The notes below the pieces were generated by a model. It was not told the DNA's origin, did no database searches, and saw nothing but the letters and a program-made list of their open reading frames with translations. This document shows, one piece after another, positions 1 to 6,365 of a stretch of DNA of 6,840 bases. Each line of letters opens with the position of its first letter. The first letter of the stretch is position 1. This DNA comes from Planctomycetaceae bacterium TMED10 (GTDB lineage: Bacteria; Planctomycetota; Planctomycetia; Pirellulales; UBA7805): assembly GCA_002168195.1 (NCBI GenBank), contig NHBP01000028.1, positions 54,760 through 61,599 on the forward strand. The letters are read 5' to 3'. Made by a program: the position numbers and the translations under genes.

Positions 1-585
1 TTCGATAGCTTCAAGAACTCCTTGGCTCATTTCCTTTCGAAGTCGTTCAAGTCGTGCTGTAATCGAACCGTCGTAGACAGTGTCCCCGATACGCAGGATG
101 ACGCCCCCGATCATAGACGGATCGACCTCTGTCTCAAGTTGGACGCGGCACCCGAGCAGTGCACCGGCCGATTCGCTTAAACGCTGCTCTAACTCGGGAC
201 TCATGGGCAGGGCCGTTGTAGCGGCTACTTGGCGTACATTGTCTTCTTCATTGCTTAACTGGTGCACGTGGTCGATAATTGATCGCAGATCGCTAAGTCG
301 CTCGTTCTTCGCAACCGTCTGAAGAAAGCTGAGAACGACAGGGAGGGCACGCCCGGAAAAGATCGTTCGAATCAAGTCAAGTTTTTTTTCGGCAGCGATC
401 ATGGGGTTTGCCAGCAATTTATCGAACTCCGGCGATGGGTCCAGAACATCATCGATCAGCGAATCGAGTTGCTCGATCACTTCCGCTCGGTTTCCCGCAG
501 CCTCAGCGGCATCGAATACGGCTTTTCCATAAATTGCCGCAATGCGTTCGCTGACCAGATCAATTTCTTTGTTTTTTGCAACCAT
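1..585 (-). CDS. atpH: ATP synthase F1 subunit delta, 3' end cut by window edge
   Basis: The minus-strand frame is open from ATG 585 to the window edge, giving 195 residues without a stop. The product is the delta (OSCP-type) subunit, which joins the top of F1 to the b-subunit stator stalk on the cytoplasmic side. The N-terminal helical domain begins around AAIYGKAVFDAA (residues 16-27). The C-terminal delta signature is clear: VDPSMIGGVILRIGD (159-173), then YDGSITARLERLRKEM (175-190). Only a few residues should be missing past position 1. An in-frame ATG at 597 would add MRKS. I prefer 585 because the distance to the first helix fits the family, but neither start has a strong ribosome binding site. 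The gene begins 24 nt after the atpF stop, consistent with one operon. The family assignment is firm; the exact start is not. Confidence 0.93.
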   Translation of the reverse strand, partial: MVAKNKEIDLVSERIAAIYGKAVFDAAEAAGNRAEVIEQLDSLIDDVLDPSPEFDKLLANPMIAAEKKLDLIRTIFSGRALPVVLSFLQTVAKNERLSDLRSIIDHVHQLSNEEDNVRQVAATTALPMSPELEQRLSESAGALLGCRVQLETEVDPSMIGGVILRIGDTVYDGSITARLERLRKEMSQGVLEAIE

Positions 586-609
586 GCTTTTTCTCATGCA
601 AAACTAAAA

Positions 610-1212
610 TCAATTATCGCTCGGCGTCGTCTCTGAAAATTTCGCCAAATCATTACGAATCAATGCCGTGTGGTCCTCTGCACGGAGTTCCTTGGAGACA
701 ATTTTTCCGGCGAGCGAAATCGCCAGATCTGCTCCACGGTCAGAAATTTCTCGCAATGCAGCACGCTTGGCTTGTTCCACTTCATGGATCAGTCGTTGAC
801 CCTCTTCCGTGGCTTTGGCCTGTGCCTTTTCGACAATCTGTTGGCCGGTATGCTCGGCATTACGACGCGCTTCCTCAATGATCGCTCGGACTTCGTCTGC
901 CGCACCCGCCAACTTCGCTTCATAATGCGCCGTTAGCTTGCGGGCTTCCTCAGCAGCGTTTTCTGCAGTCGCAATGTTGTCGGCAATCGACTGCTCACGC
1001 TTTTCTAATCCGGCCGAGATCGGCCCCCAAGCAAATTTACGAAGAATGATGAGTGTCAGGAGGAAGACAATTGCGGTGCAGATAGCCAAATCAATGTCGA
1101 ACAGCAGTGGATCCGGCCCGGCACCGCTCGCGGCCATCGCCACAGTTGGCACTCCAAGCAGCAATCCAAGGCATAGTCCGGCTAGAACATACCTATACGC
1201 GCAGTGAATCAT
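610..1212 (-). CDS. atpF: ATP synthase Fo subunit b
   Basis: This 200-residue protein is the stator stalk subunit that links subunit a in the membrane to delta on F1. Residues 1-28 look like a signal peptide: a hydrophobic stretch LAGLCLGLLLGVPTV followed by AMAAS. A membrane helix follows at about 41-58. The typical b junction FAWGPISAGLEKREQSI (60-76) leads into a long charged Ala/Glu/Lys/Arg coiled coil, ending around 190. The length is somewhat above the 156 residues of E. coli b, mainly because of the leader. The 5' end carries four consecutive potential starts, GTG TTG GTG ATG (1221-1210). I chose ATG 1212, which has AGGAAG about 8 nt upstream. GTG 1221 would add three residues. It lies 74 nt after atpE and 24 nt before atpH. 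Confidence 0.93.
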   Translation of the reverse strand: MIHCAYRYVLAGLCLGLLLGVPTVAMAASGAGPDPLLFDIDLAICTAIVFLLTLIILRKFAWGPISAGLEKREQSIADNIATAENAAEEARKLTAHYEAKLAGAADEVRAIIEEARRNAEHTGQQIVEKAQAKATEEGQRLIHEVEQAKRAALREISDRGADLAISLAGKIVSKELRAEDHTALIRNDLAKFSETTPSDN

Positions 1213-1286
1213 CACCAACACTTCCTTTCCTTCAAACCTTTCGGTCGCCTGCGTAATGGAAAACCAATTCGCCGGAGTCGGTTTGA

Positions 1287-1604
<318 letters not shown>

Positions 1605-1638
1605 CTATCAAAACTTTTAAGGAAATCTTGAATCATCC

Positions 1639-1653
1639 GCGGCGGGTGCCGCC
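1639..1653 (-). other. GC-rich intercistronic hairpin between atpB and atpE
   Basis: In the 72-nt gap between atpB and atpE, the transcript can form a short GC hairpin in two registers. Either GCGGC (1639-1643) pairs with GCCGC (1648-1652), or GGCGG (1641-1645) pairs with CCGCC (1649-1653). No U-run follows it in the direction of transcription, so it is not a terminator. It could protect the downstream atpE message or affect its translation. That role is inference from position only. Confidence 0.35.
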
Positions 1654-1664
1654 CATTTATTTCT

Positions 1665-2570
1665 TTAGTGGGGGTGAATTGCAGTGCCAATAAACAGGGC
1701 ACTTAGGAACGTGAAAATATAGGCCTGAAGAAAGGCCACAAGTAACTCAAGTAAAGTCAGAGCGCTTGCGCCAGCTACCGCCACAGGTGCTACCCCTATA
1801 AATGCGATGTGGTGGGAACTTGCTAAGATGAAAGCTAACAGGACCGCAAGGACTAAATGGCCAGCCACCATATTGGCGAGCAAACGCACGGCCAGCACGA
1901 TATGCTTGATCAGTAACCCTGCAACTTCAATGATAAAAATCATTGGCAACAAAAAGATGGCCAGCGGAAGCGGAAGATCCATGTGCGGTACAAGCGACTT
2001 CCAGAAACCAACAATACCCATCCTTCCCATACCGGCAGTCAGGACGACACCAAAGGTGATCATGGCCAGCGTGAACGTCGTGCCCAGCGCACCAGTCGCC
2101 GAACCGGCCCACGGAACCAATCCAATTAAATTACAAATCAATACAAAAAAGAACATCGTCCAGAGAAAGGGTAGAAAGCGATCAGCATCTTCTCTTCCAA
2201 TCGCAGGCCGTGCAACTTCGTCACGAATAAAAACCAGCATGGATTCCAGCATGTTCGACCATTTTCCGCGGGCGGGCGATCCGTCCGAAATTTTGCGTGC
2301 CAGGCCGATAAAGAAAAAGATGAGAACAGCAGCGGCAATCACTTCCAGAATCATAAATTTCGATACCAGCAAGTCGAACGGCGCCAAGTGGTAATCGGGA
2401 TCGGCTCTAAGCAATACTTCGTCAACAAATGGCTCAAAAGGTTGCCAGATGTGTAGCTTTCCTTCGTCGGCAATCGCGTGCGGTAGCTCAAAATGATGCG
2501 CATCCTGCACGTGACCGAACAGGTGTTCCGGGTCCAGTGGATCGTGGTGATGGCCAGTTTCTGACGACAT
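1665..2570 (-). CDS. atpB: ATP synthase Fo subunit a
   Basis: This 301-residue membrane protein is the ion-channel half of Fo that works against the c ring. The essential arginine is Arg229 in LAVRLLANMVAGHLVLAV. The partner positions follow the common non-E. coli arrangement, with His238 in AGHL and Glu275 in LLELLVAFLQAYIF near the C-terminus. Hydrophobic segments lie at about 70-92, 134-153, 163-183, 200-227, 230-254 and 257-298. The first 60 residues are hydrophilic and His-rich (GHHHDPLDPEHLFGH, then DAHHFELPH), as in other a subunits of the planctomycete and Bacteroidetes type. The start is ATG 2570, 11 nt after the stop of the atpI-like gene, and AAGGGC overlapping that stop can serve as ribosome binding site. 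The close spacing suggests translational coupling. Confidence 0.96.
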   Translation of the reverse strand: MSSETGHHHDPLDPEHLFGHVQDAHHFELPHAIADEGKLHIWQPFEPFVDEVLLRADPDYHLAPFDLLVSKFMILEVIAAAVLIFFFIGLARKISDGSPARGKWSNMLESMLVFIRDEVARPAIGREDADRFLPFLWTMFFFVLICNLIGLVPWAGSATGALGTTFTLAMITFGVVLTAGMGRMGIVGFWKSLVPHMDLPLPLAIFLLPMIFIIEVAGLLIKHIVLAVRLLANMVAGHLVLAVLLAFILASSHHIAFIGVAPVAVAGASALTLLELLVAFLQAYIFTFLSALFIGTAIHPH

Positions 2571-2581
2571 ACAAAACGCCC

Positions 2582-2992
2582 TTAAGCAGCAGGTTCCATC
2601 TTTAATTTAAACAGGGTCATGCTGACATCCACAGCTAAAACAATCAGGTAGGAGGCAATAAGGTAATAAGCGAAACCCTGATCAAGTAAAGGGCTCTGTG
2701 TTAAGGCCAGTGCCATACAGAGGCCGAGGGGCAGTCCCATTCTGAGCAGCATTCCGATAAGTGTGTAATAAGTAGGGGCAAGGCGATTCCTAAACACCAG
2801 GAGACTAAAAATACGGTTGGTGAACACGGCAATCAAGCAAACAGAAAAGGCAAGCAACGCAGCGGTCAGACCCTGGTAGCTTCCAATGAGGAACGCAAAA
2901 ACCAGCAGGCTGAAAATTGCAAGTACGAAACACAACCTGCCAATGGCTCGGTACCCGCTGAAGTCAGTTATTGCTTTTTCGGACTGCTTCAC
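2582..2992 (-). CDS. atpI: AtpI-like ATP synthase subunit I
   Basis: This is a 136-residue, four-helix membrane protein. Hydrophobic segments lie at about 19-37, 41-57, 75-97 and 106-126. An arginine falls inside the third (LIGMLLRMGLPLGL), which is typical of the poorly conserved ATP synthase I chain family. Members of that family assist c-ring assembly or Fo stability, and are dispensable or semi-dispensable in species studied. The assignment rests on topology, the position directly before atpB, and the helix-3 motif, not on strong sequence identity. The start is GTG 2992, with AAGGG 10 nt upstream. It lies 18 nt after the atpZ-like gene and 11 nt before atpB. No other in-frame start fits better. 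Confidence 0.8.
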   Translation of the reverse strand: MKQSEKAITDFSGYRAIGRLCFVLAIFSLLVFAFLIGSYQGLTAALLAFSVCLIAVFTNRIFSLLVFRNRLAPTYYTLIGMLLRMGLPLGLCMALALTQSPLLDQGFAYYLIASYLIVLAVDVSMTLFKLKMEPAA

Positions 2993-3010
2993 TTTGCATC
3001 TACCCTTTTT

Positions 3011-3301
3011 TCAGTTCGGCTCCTGATTCTTCGGTTGTTTCATCGCATCTTTCCTCTGAGGGGCTTTACCCTGCAGATCGGGAGGTCTCTTCGTGAGTTG
3101 TAGGAGATGCCACAACGCAACGGAAAAACCTAATCCAAAACCGGCAAGCGTAAATACTGCCTTCGTACCGAGTTTACGATCTATCCAGATACCTATTAAA
3201 CCTGGCAAGACCATTTCAAAAGCCACCGTCATGACCCGAGAGGCCCAAGCAGCTGCTTGGGCAAGGGGCGGGCGACGATCATCCGGAGCGGCCACTGTCA
3301 C
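3011..3301 (-). CDS. atpZ: AtpZ-like small ATP synthase-associated membrane protein
   Basis: This 96-residue protein has two membrane helices, at about 24-40 and 47-68. The short turn between them, GIWIDRKLGTKAVFTLAGFG, is the hallmark of the AtpZ / ATPase_gene1 family. The C-terminal tail is hydrophilic and rich in Lys, Gln and Pro. AtpZ proteins are encoded first in many atp operons and have been linked to Mg2+/Ca2+ uptake or Fo assembly. Which of these applies here cannot be told from sequence. The start is GTG 3301, and an in-frame stop lies three codons upstream, so the gene cannot be longer at the 5' end. The ribosome binding site is weak. It is the first gene after the predicted operon promoter, with a leader of about 56 nt. 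Confidence 0.8.
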   Translation of the reverse strand: MTVAAPDDRRPPLAQAAAWASRVMTVAFEMVLPGLIGIWIDRKLGTKAVFTLAGFGLGFSVALWHLLQLTKRPPDLQGKAPQRKDAMKQPKNQEPN

Positions 3302-3363
3302 CTTAGCTCACAGACAAGAAAACGGGCTGAAGAAATTGGCTGGAAGGTACTGAAATTTCGTAA

Positions 3364-3391
3364 GTTATAAAAAAATGGAACGCGATCTCAA
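3364..3391 (-). promoter_or_regulatory. Predicted sigma70-type promoter of the atp operon
   Basis: On the minus strand, a -35 box TTGAGA (3391-3386) and a -10 box TATAAC (3369-3364) are separated by 16 nt that end in a run of six T. This predicts a start near 3357 and a leader of about 56 nt before the atpZ-like GTG. It is the best promoter match in the divergent region. It is a sequence match only. Confidence 0.5.
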
Positions 3392-3543
3392 TGCGGAATC
3401 TCTACTCCTCCCGCAGAGTCGGACAATCTAGCCGAAGCAGAAAACAGGGTCAACCAACAGAGGCCTGTAAAATTCGATTTTTGATTCTCTCACCGGCCGA
3501 CGATGCGACTCCGATCGGGGATGTTCAGTGTCACCGGCATGCC

Positions 3544-3669
3544 TCAGGCGTTGAGGGATCGTTCGAATGCCCGCGCGACCGCCTTGAGAGGTGCCAACGC
3601 ATCCACGTTTTCACCGCCATTTTTATCGATAAGGCCGGCAAGAAGCGACACGAATGCGTTCAAGGTCAT
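3544..3669 (-). CDS. Possible 41-residue small ORF or gene remnant
   Basis: ATG 3669 opens a 41-codon frame that ends with TGA at 3544. The product has an amphipathic, protein-like composition, with MTLNAFVSLLAGLIDKN at the start and LAPLKAVARAFERSLNA at the end. A stop codon immediately precedes the ATG, there is no visible ribosome binding site, and I see no promoter. It could be a small gene, a decayed piece of a longer one, or chance. I do not recognise it. Confidence 0.25.
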   Translation of the reverse strand: MTLNAFVSLLAGLIDKNGGENVDALAPLKAVARAFERSLNA

Positions 3670-3827
3670 TTACTGTAAAGTGTTGATATTAAATGGCTTG
3701 CAGTATTTTTTGTCTAGAAAATTTTTGCCTTTTTCAGACCTTCCAATTAGAATCGGTAAAGACACATCAATGCCCCCGTATGCGTATAAGGCACAGATGC
3801 ATTGATGGCTCGGTGGGCTGTCCCGAT

Positions 3828-3855
3828 TTGGGGCAGCGATCGCAACCGGGATAAT
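3828..3855 (+). promoter_or_regulatory. Candidate promoter of the DUF4912 gene
   Basis: TTGGGG (3828-3833) and GATAAT (3850-3855) are separated by 16 nt, which would give a start near 3862 and a leader of about 53 nt. The -10 box lies between two CCGG copies (3846-3849 and 3856-3859). The -35 match is mediocre, so this is tentative. Confidence 0.35.
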
Positions 3856-3914
3856 CCGGGGACTGGAAGAAGACAATCACCCAATACCCTCAACGGGTAG
3901 GGAGGAAGACTCGG

Positions 3915-5018
3915 ATGACGGCAAATGTATTACGTGCGTTAACGTGCAAAGATCTCGCACAGCTAGCCAAAAAAGATGGTGTTTCTGGCTGGCACGCCAT
4001 GCGAAAAGAGGAATTGATCCGGGCGTTGCTTCTCACGGCCCGCCGTAAGTCGCGGCGTAAAGTGGGTCACCATGAGGGTGCCGCTAGATCGGCCTCTGAG
4101 CAAAGAGCCCTGGATCGGAATTCATTGAAAAAGAAGCGAATTAGCGATTTTCAGTCGGCTCAGAAACTCATTCAATCGCTAGGGCATTCGAAGCAAACAG
4201 AAACTCAGGAGCCCGGCAAGGATACACTCGTACTGTTGGTTCGCGATCCCTATTGGTTGCAAGTTTCTTGGGAACTGAAACGACAGAGTGTCGAACGGGC
4301 TGCTGTGGCGTTAGATCGTGACTGGCATCAAGCCCGCCCGGTTTTGCGGCTTTTTGCAGGCGATCAAACTGCAGCGTCAAAAACAGTTGAAAAGGTCGTA
4401 CGCGATATTCCCATTCATGGGAATGTCAACAATTGGTACATCGATGTCAGCGATCCACCCAGTACGTTTCAAGTAAAGATTGGCTATCTTGCGGGTGAGC
4501 GTTTCTACTGTCTAGCAACGAGTAATTCGGTGACGACCCGGCCACGTGAGGAGAGTGGGGCACTCGATGAGAATTGGCAGGACGTGGCACGTCAGTGCGA
4601 CAAAATTTATGCAATGAGTGGTGGGCTTGAAGACACAGGTGACGCCAACCATTTGCGTGAACTTTTTGAAGAACGGCTTCGACGGCCTATGGGGTCCCCG
4701 TTGGTCACCCGATACGGGATTGGAGCCGATGAAATAGCGGCGAAGAATCGTGAGTTTCCTCTTGAAGTCGAGTCGGAACTGCTCATCTACGGTACAACGA
4801 CTCCTGGTGCTCATATGACTTTTCGCGGCCAGCCGATTGAACTTCGTGAGGACGGGAGTTTTACGGTTCGCGTGCGCATCGAAGATGGAAGGCAAGTCAT
4901 GCCAATATCGGCAACCCGAACAGATGGCACACAGCAGAAAACGGTTGTCGTTGCGTTAGAGCGAAACACAAAATTCCTTGAACCGGTGGTCCGGGAAATT
5001 GAAGATATCGTGGGTTAA
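3915..5018 (+). CDS. Rho_N and DUF4912 domain protein
   Basis: This 367-residue soluble protein has three visible parts. Residues 9-40 match the Rho N-terminal helical fold (LTCKDLAQLAKK to KEELIRALLL), a module that binds nucleic acid or peptides. Residues 41-100 are a basic, low-complexity linker (RRKSRRKV, LKKKRISD). Residues about 103-210 form the DUF4912 domain, with LVRDPYWLQVSWEL, DRDWHQARPVLRLF, and IHGNVNNWYIDVSDPPSTFQVKIGYL. The C-terminal part, 282-350, continues the family pattern with a beta-rich segment (ELLIYGTTTPGAHMTFRGQP, REDGSFTVRVRI). No signal peptide or membrane helix is seen. The start ATG 3915 has GGAGG 9 nt upstream. The gene stands alone and is divergent from the atp operon. 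The family function is unknown; a nucleic-acid-linked role is inferred only from the Rho_N head. Confidence 0.88.
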   Translation: MTANVLRALTCKDLAQLAKKDGVSGWHAMRKEELIRALLLTARRKSRRKVGHHEGAARSASEQRALDRNSLKKKRISDFQSAQKLIQSLGHSKQTETQEPGKDTLVLLVRDPYWLQVSWELKRQSVERAAVALDRDWHQARPVLRLFAGDQTAASKTVEKVVRDIPIHGNVNNWYIDVSDPPSTFQVKIGYLAGERFYCLATSNSVTTRPREESGALDENWQDVARQCDKIYAMSGGLEDTGDANHLRELFEERLRRPMGSPLVTRYGIGADEIAAKNREFPLEVESELLIYGTTTPGAHMTFRGQPIELREDGSFTVRVRIEDGRQVMPISATRTDGTQQKTVVVALERNTKFLEPVVREIEDIVG

Positions 5019-5041
5019 GACGTTTGGTTGCGCAATCTCTC

Positions 5042-5090
5042 TCCTTAATTAAAGGAACGTAGGCAAACAGTTTGCCCCTGCTTTGGCAAA
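5042..5090 (+). terminator. Hairpin cluster after the DUF4912 gene, possible terminator
   Basis: Starting 24 nt after the DUF4912 stop there is a hairpin TCCTT/AAGGA (5042-5056). It is followed by GGCAAA/TTTGCC (5062-5076, loop CAG). A second GGCAAA copy at 5085-5090 can pair with the same TTTGCC. No T-run follows, so this is not a classic intrinsic terminator. It is the only candidate transcript end I see here. Confidence 0.25.
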
Positions 5091-5136
5091 GTAAAACAAG
5101 TTTCCATGACCGTGTATGAGAATTTGAGCCATTTGC

Positions 5137-5165
5137 TTGTTCTTTGCATGAGGGCGTGCTAGAGT
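5137..5165 (+). promoter_or_regulatory. Extended -10 promoter upstream of the RNA candidate
   Basis: TTGTTC (5137-5142), a 17-nt spacer and TAGAGT (5160-5165) form a sigma70-like promoter. The spacer ends in TGC, giving the TGn extended -10 element at 5157-5159. The predicted start is about 5171-5173, 8-10 nt before the long inverted repeat begins. The fit of spacing and location supports transcription of the downstream structure. Confidence 0.45.
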
Positions 5166-5171
5166 ACCTCA

Positions 5172-5400
5172 AGCGAGGAACTGCCATCGACCGTATGCTG
5201 CGGCGCTTAATGAGGTAAGCCGCTAAATCAGCTCGTTGGGAGCCTTAGCAAAGGGTTTGGGGGCCGTATAGCCAGCGCCCGGTGTTGAGATGCACCGGAG
5301 CAAGCGTTTGGATCACGAAACTCAGGCCCAAGGCGCCCCCTTGAAGACAAACGAGCTTGCCCACGGCCTCGTAGCATACGGTCGAGGGCAGAGACCTTTT
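5172..5400 (+). ncRNA. Candidate structured non-coding RNA, family unknown
   Basis: The segment of about 230 nt has no plausible protein frame but strong nested complementarity. The outer helix pairs 5181-5199 with 5373-5391, 19 positions with a single A/G mismatch. Inside it are a local hairpin GCGGC/GCCGC, extended by TTA/TAA (5200-5223), and a long-range 8-bp helix AGCTCGTT/AACGAGCT (5230-5237 with 5350-5357). Within that lie GGGGGC/GCCCCC (5259-5264 with 5335-5340) and a perfect hairpin CCGGTG/CACCGG (5279-5298). An extended -10 promoter predicts a start at about 5172. The 3' end near 5400 is a guess from AGACCTTTT after the outer helix. I found no signature of RNase P RNA, tmRNA, SRP RNA or the common riboswitches. 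A 6S-like RNA or a long larE leader are possible readings. Strand and ends are inferred. Confidence 0.5.
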
Positions 5401-5537
5401 GCTACTCTGGGCATTCCCTCATCGGCCGTTCGTTGTGAATGAGCGATCATGGGCGACAAAGGAGTCGTTTTGTTTTCCCTCGAGTGGGCTTCCGGGTGCA
5501 ATGCCTTCTCGACCTGCCTCAGGGTTTTCAATTTCAG
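5401..5537 (+). other. Spacer between the RNA candidate and larE
   Basis: No gene is visible in these 137 nt. TACTCT (5403-5408) is complementary to AGAGTA (5161-5166) upstream of the outer RNA helix. That pairing would belong to the RNA only if transcription began before the predicted start. An in-frame ATG at 5439 would extend larE, but the added residues do not fit the family. No clear promoter or ribosome binding site for larE is seen, so larE may share the upstream transcript. Confidence 0.4.
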
Positions 5538-6365
5538 ATGGCCACAATCGAAGCACACCGCAATAGACTGCTTCAGTGCATTGAGAAGTTAGAGAGCTGC
5601 GCGGTCGCTTTTAGTGCCGGTGTCGATAGCACGGTGGTGGCCAAAGCGGCGCAAGTCGCACTCGGACAGCGTGCAGTGGCAGTAACCGGCGTGAGTGCGA
5701 GTCTTGCATCGGGAGAACTGGCAGAAGCCTCTGCGCTGGCCAAGCAGATCGGCATCCGTCACGAAATCATACGAACCGGTGAGTTTGAAAATACCGCCTA
5801 CACAGAGAATTCGCCGCGTAGGTGCTTTCACTGTAAGAGTGAGCTTTATACACAAATGCACCAGAAATTAGCCGACTGGGAGGTGGCGACGATCGTCAAC
5901 GGCGCCAACCTCGATGATCAGGGCGATTATCGTCCGGGGCTGGAAGCGGCAAGCCAGTTGAATGTACGTAGCCCGCTCGCTGAATGTGAAATAGGCAAAG
6001 GGGTCGTTCGCGAATTAGCCGAGTACTGGAAGCTGCCGATCTGGAATAAGCCGGCTACGCCCTGTCTCTCGAGCCGCGTTGCCTATGGAGAAGAGGTAAC
6101 GGCGGAACGACTTGCGATGATTGACCGGGCAGAAACATTTCTTCGCGATTCCGGTTTCGGTACGCTCCGGGTTCGCTATCACGCGGGAGACCTAGCACGA
6201 ATCGAGGTTCCATCTGACCGCATTGAGCAACTAGCTGATTCTGCTGAGCGAGAGCAACTGGTCGCGGAATTTCAAAAAATAGGGTTCCGCTATATCTGTC
6301 TCGATTTAGAAGGGTTTCGCTCCGGAAGCCAAAACCTCGTACTCGCATCCGTGTGGAAGCAATAA
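5538..6365 (+). CDS. larE: LarE, ATP-dependent sulfur insertase for the nickel-pincer cofactor
   Basis: LarE converts the two carboxylates of pyridinium-3,5-biscarboxylic acid mononucleotide to thiocarboxylates. It acts after LarB and before LarC inserts nickel, making the cofactor of lactate racemase and related enzymes. Residues 23-31, VAFSAGVDS, form the PP-loop that binds ATP, with Ala27 in place of the usual first Gly of SGGxDS. Other family motifs are NGANLDDQGDYRPGL (121-135), SPLAE (145-149), PCLSSRVAYG (175-184) and the C-terminal LDLEGFRSG (255-263). Cys96 and Cys99 (CFHC) plus Cys176 form the triad that holds a [4Fe-4S] cluster in Thermotoga maritima LarE; the Lactiplantibacillus plantarum enzyme has only the last and sacrifices it. 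From ATG 5538 the product is 275 residues, the usual length; ATG 5439 would add 33 atypical residues. No larB or larC lies in the window. Confidence 0.93.
   Translation: MATIEAHRNRLLQCIEKLESCAVAFSAGVDSTVVAKAAQVALGQRAVAVTGVSASLASGELAEASALAKQIGIRHEIIRTGEFENTAYTENSPRRCFHCKSELYTQMHQKLADWEVATIVNGANLDDQGDYRPGLEAASQLNVRSPLAECEIGKGVVRELAEYWKLPIWNKPATPCLSSRVAYGEEVTAERLAMIDRAETFLRDSGFGTLRVRYHAGDLARIEVPSDRIEQLADSAEREQLVAEFQKIGFRYICLDLEGFRSGSQNLVLASVWKQ

Larger units (their letters stand above)
3302..3914. other. Divergent intergenic region of about 610 bp
   Basis: This stretch separates the minus-strand atp operon from the plus-strand DUF4912 gene. It contains the atp promoter, a short GC-rich segment with a doubtful 41-codon minus-strand ORF (3544-3669), an AT-rich tract at about 3680-3735, and a candidate promoter for the DUF4912 gene. 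Small perfect hairpins occur at 3469-3481 (AAAAT/ATTTT, loop TCG) and at 3885-3899 (TACCC/GGGTA), the latter ending directly before the DUF4912 ribosome binding site. Plus-strand frames of 95 and 100 codons at 3391-3805 overlap each other in different frames and resemble no protein I recognise. Confidence 0.6.

Noticed and set aside
1807..2394. Plus-strand 195-codon frame inside atpB.
   Set aside because: It is the antisense shadow of a clear subunit a gene. Its composition (Ile, Met, Lys and Thr rich) follows from the complement of a hydrophobic sequence.
3391..3805. Two overlapping plus-strand frames (95 and 100 codons) in the divergent region.
   Set aside because: They lie in different frames, show no recognisable motif, have no ribosome binding site, and start within the -35 box of the atp promoter.
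3670..3876. Minus-strand 68-codon frame before the DUF4912 gene.
   Set aside because: It has no ribosome binding site or motif, and overlaps the candidate DUF4912 promoter.
5279..5304. CACCGGAGCAAG at 5293-5304 resembles the conserved CACCCGGAGCAAG of RNase P RNA.
   Set aside because: The other universal RNase P segments, such as GAGGAAAGTCC and ACAGAA, are absent, and the helix arrangement differs.
5155..5412. The inverted repeat at 5159-5199 and 5373-5410 as the ends of a small insertion element (MITE).
   Set aside because: No flanking target-site duplication is evident, and additional nested helices inside fit an RNA fold better. I cannot exclude it without comparing genomes.
5439..5537. 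In-frame ATG 5439 as the larE start, adding 33 residues.
   Set aside because: The added residues are Arg/Phe-rich and unlike LarE. ATG 5538 places the PP-loop at the usual distance and gives the usual length.
4897..5558. Minus-strand frames at 4897-5187 and 5322-5558.
   Set aside because: Both are antisense to the DUF4912 gene end, the RNA candidate or the larE start. Their composition is not protein-like and they lack start signals.
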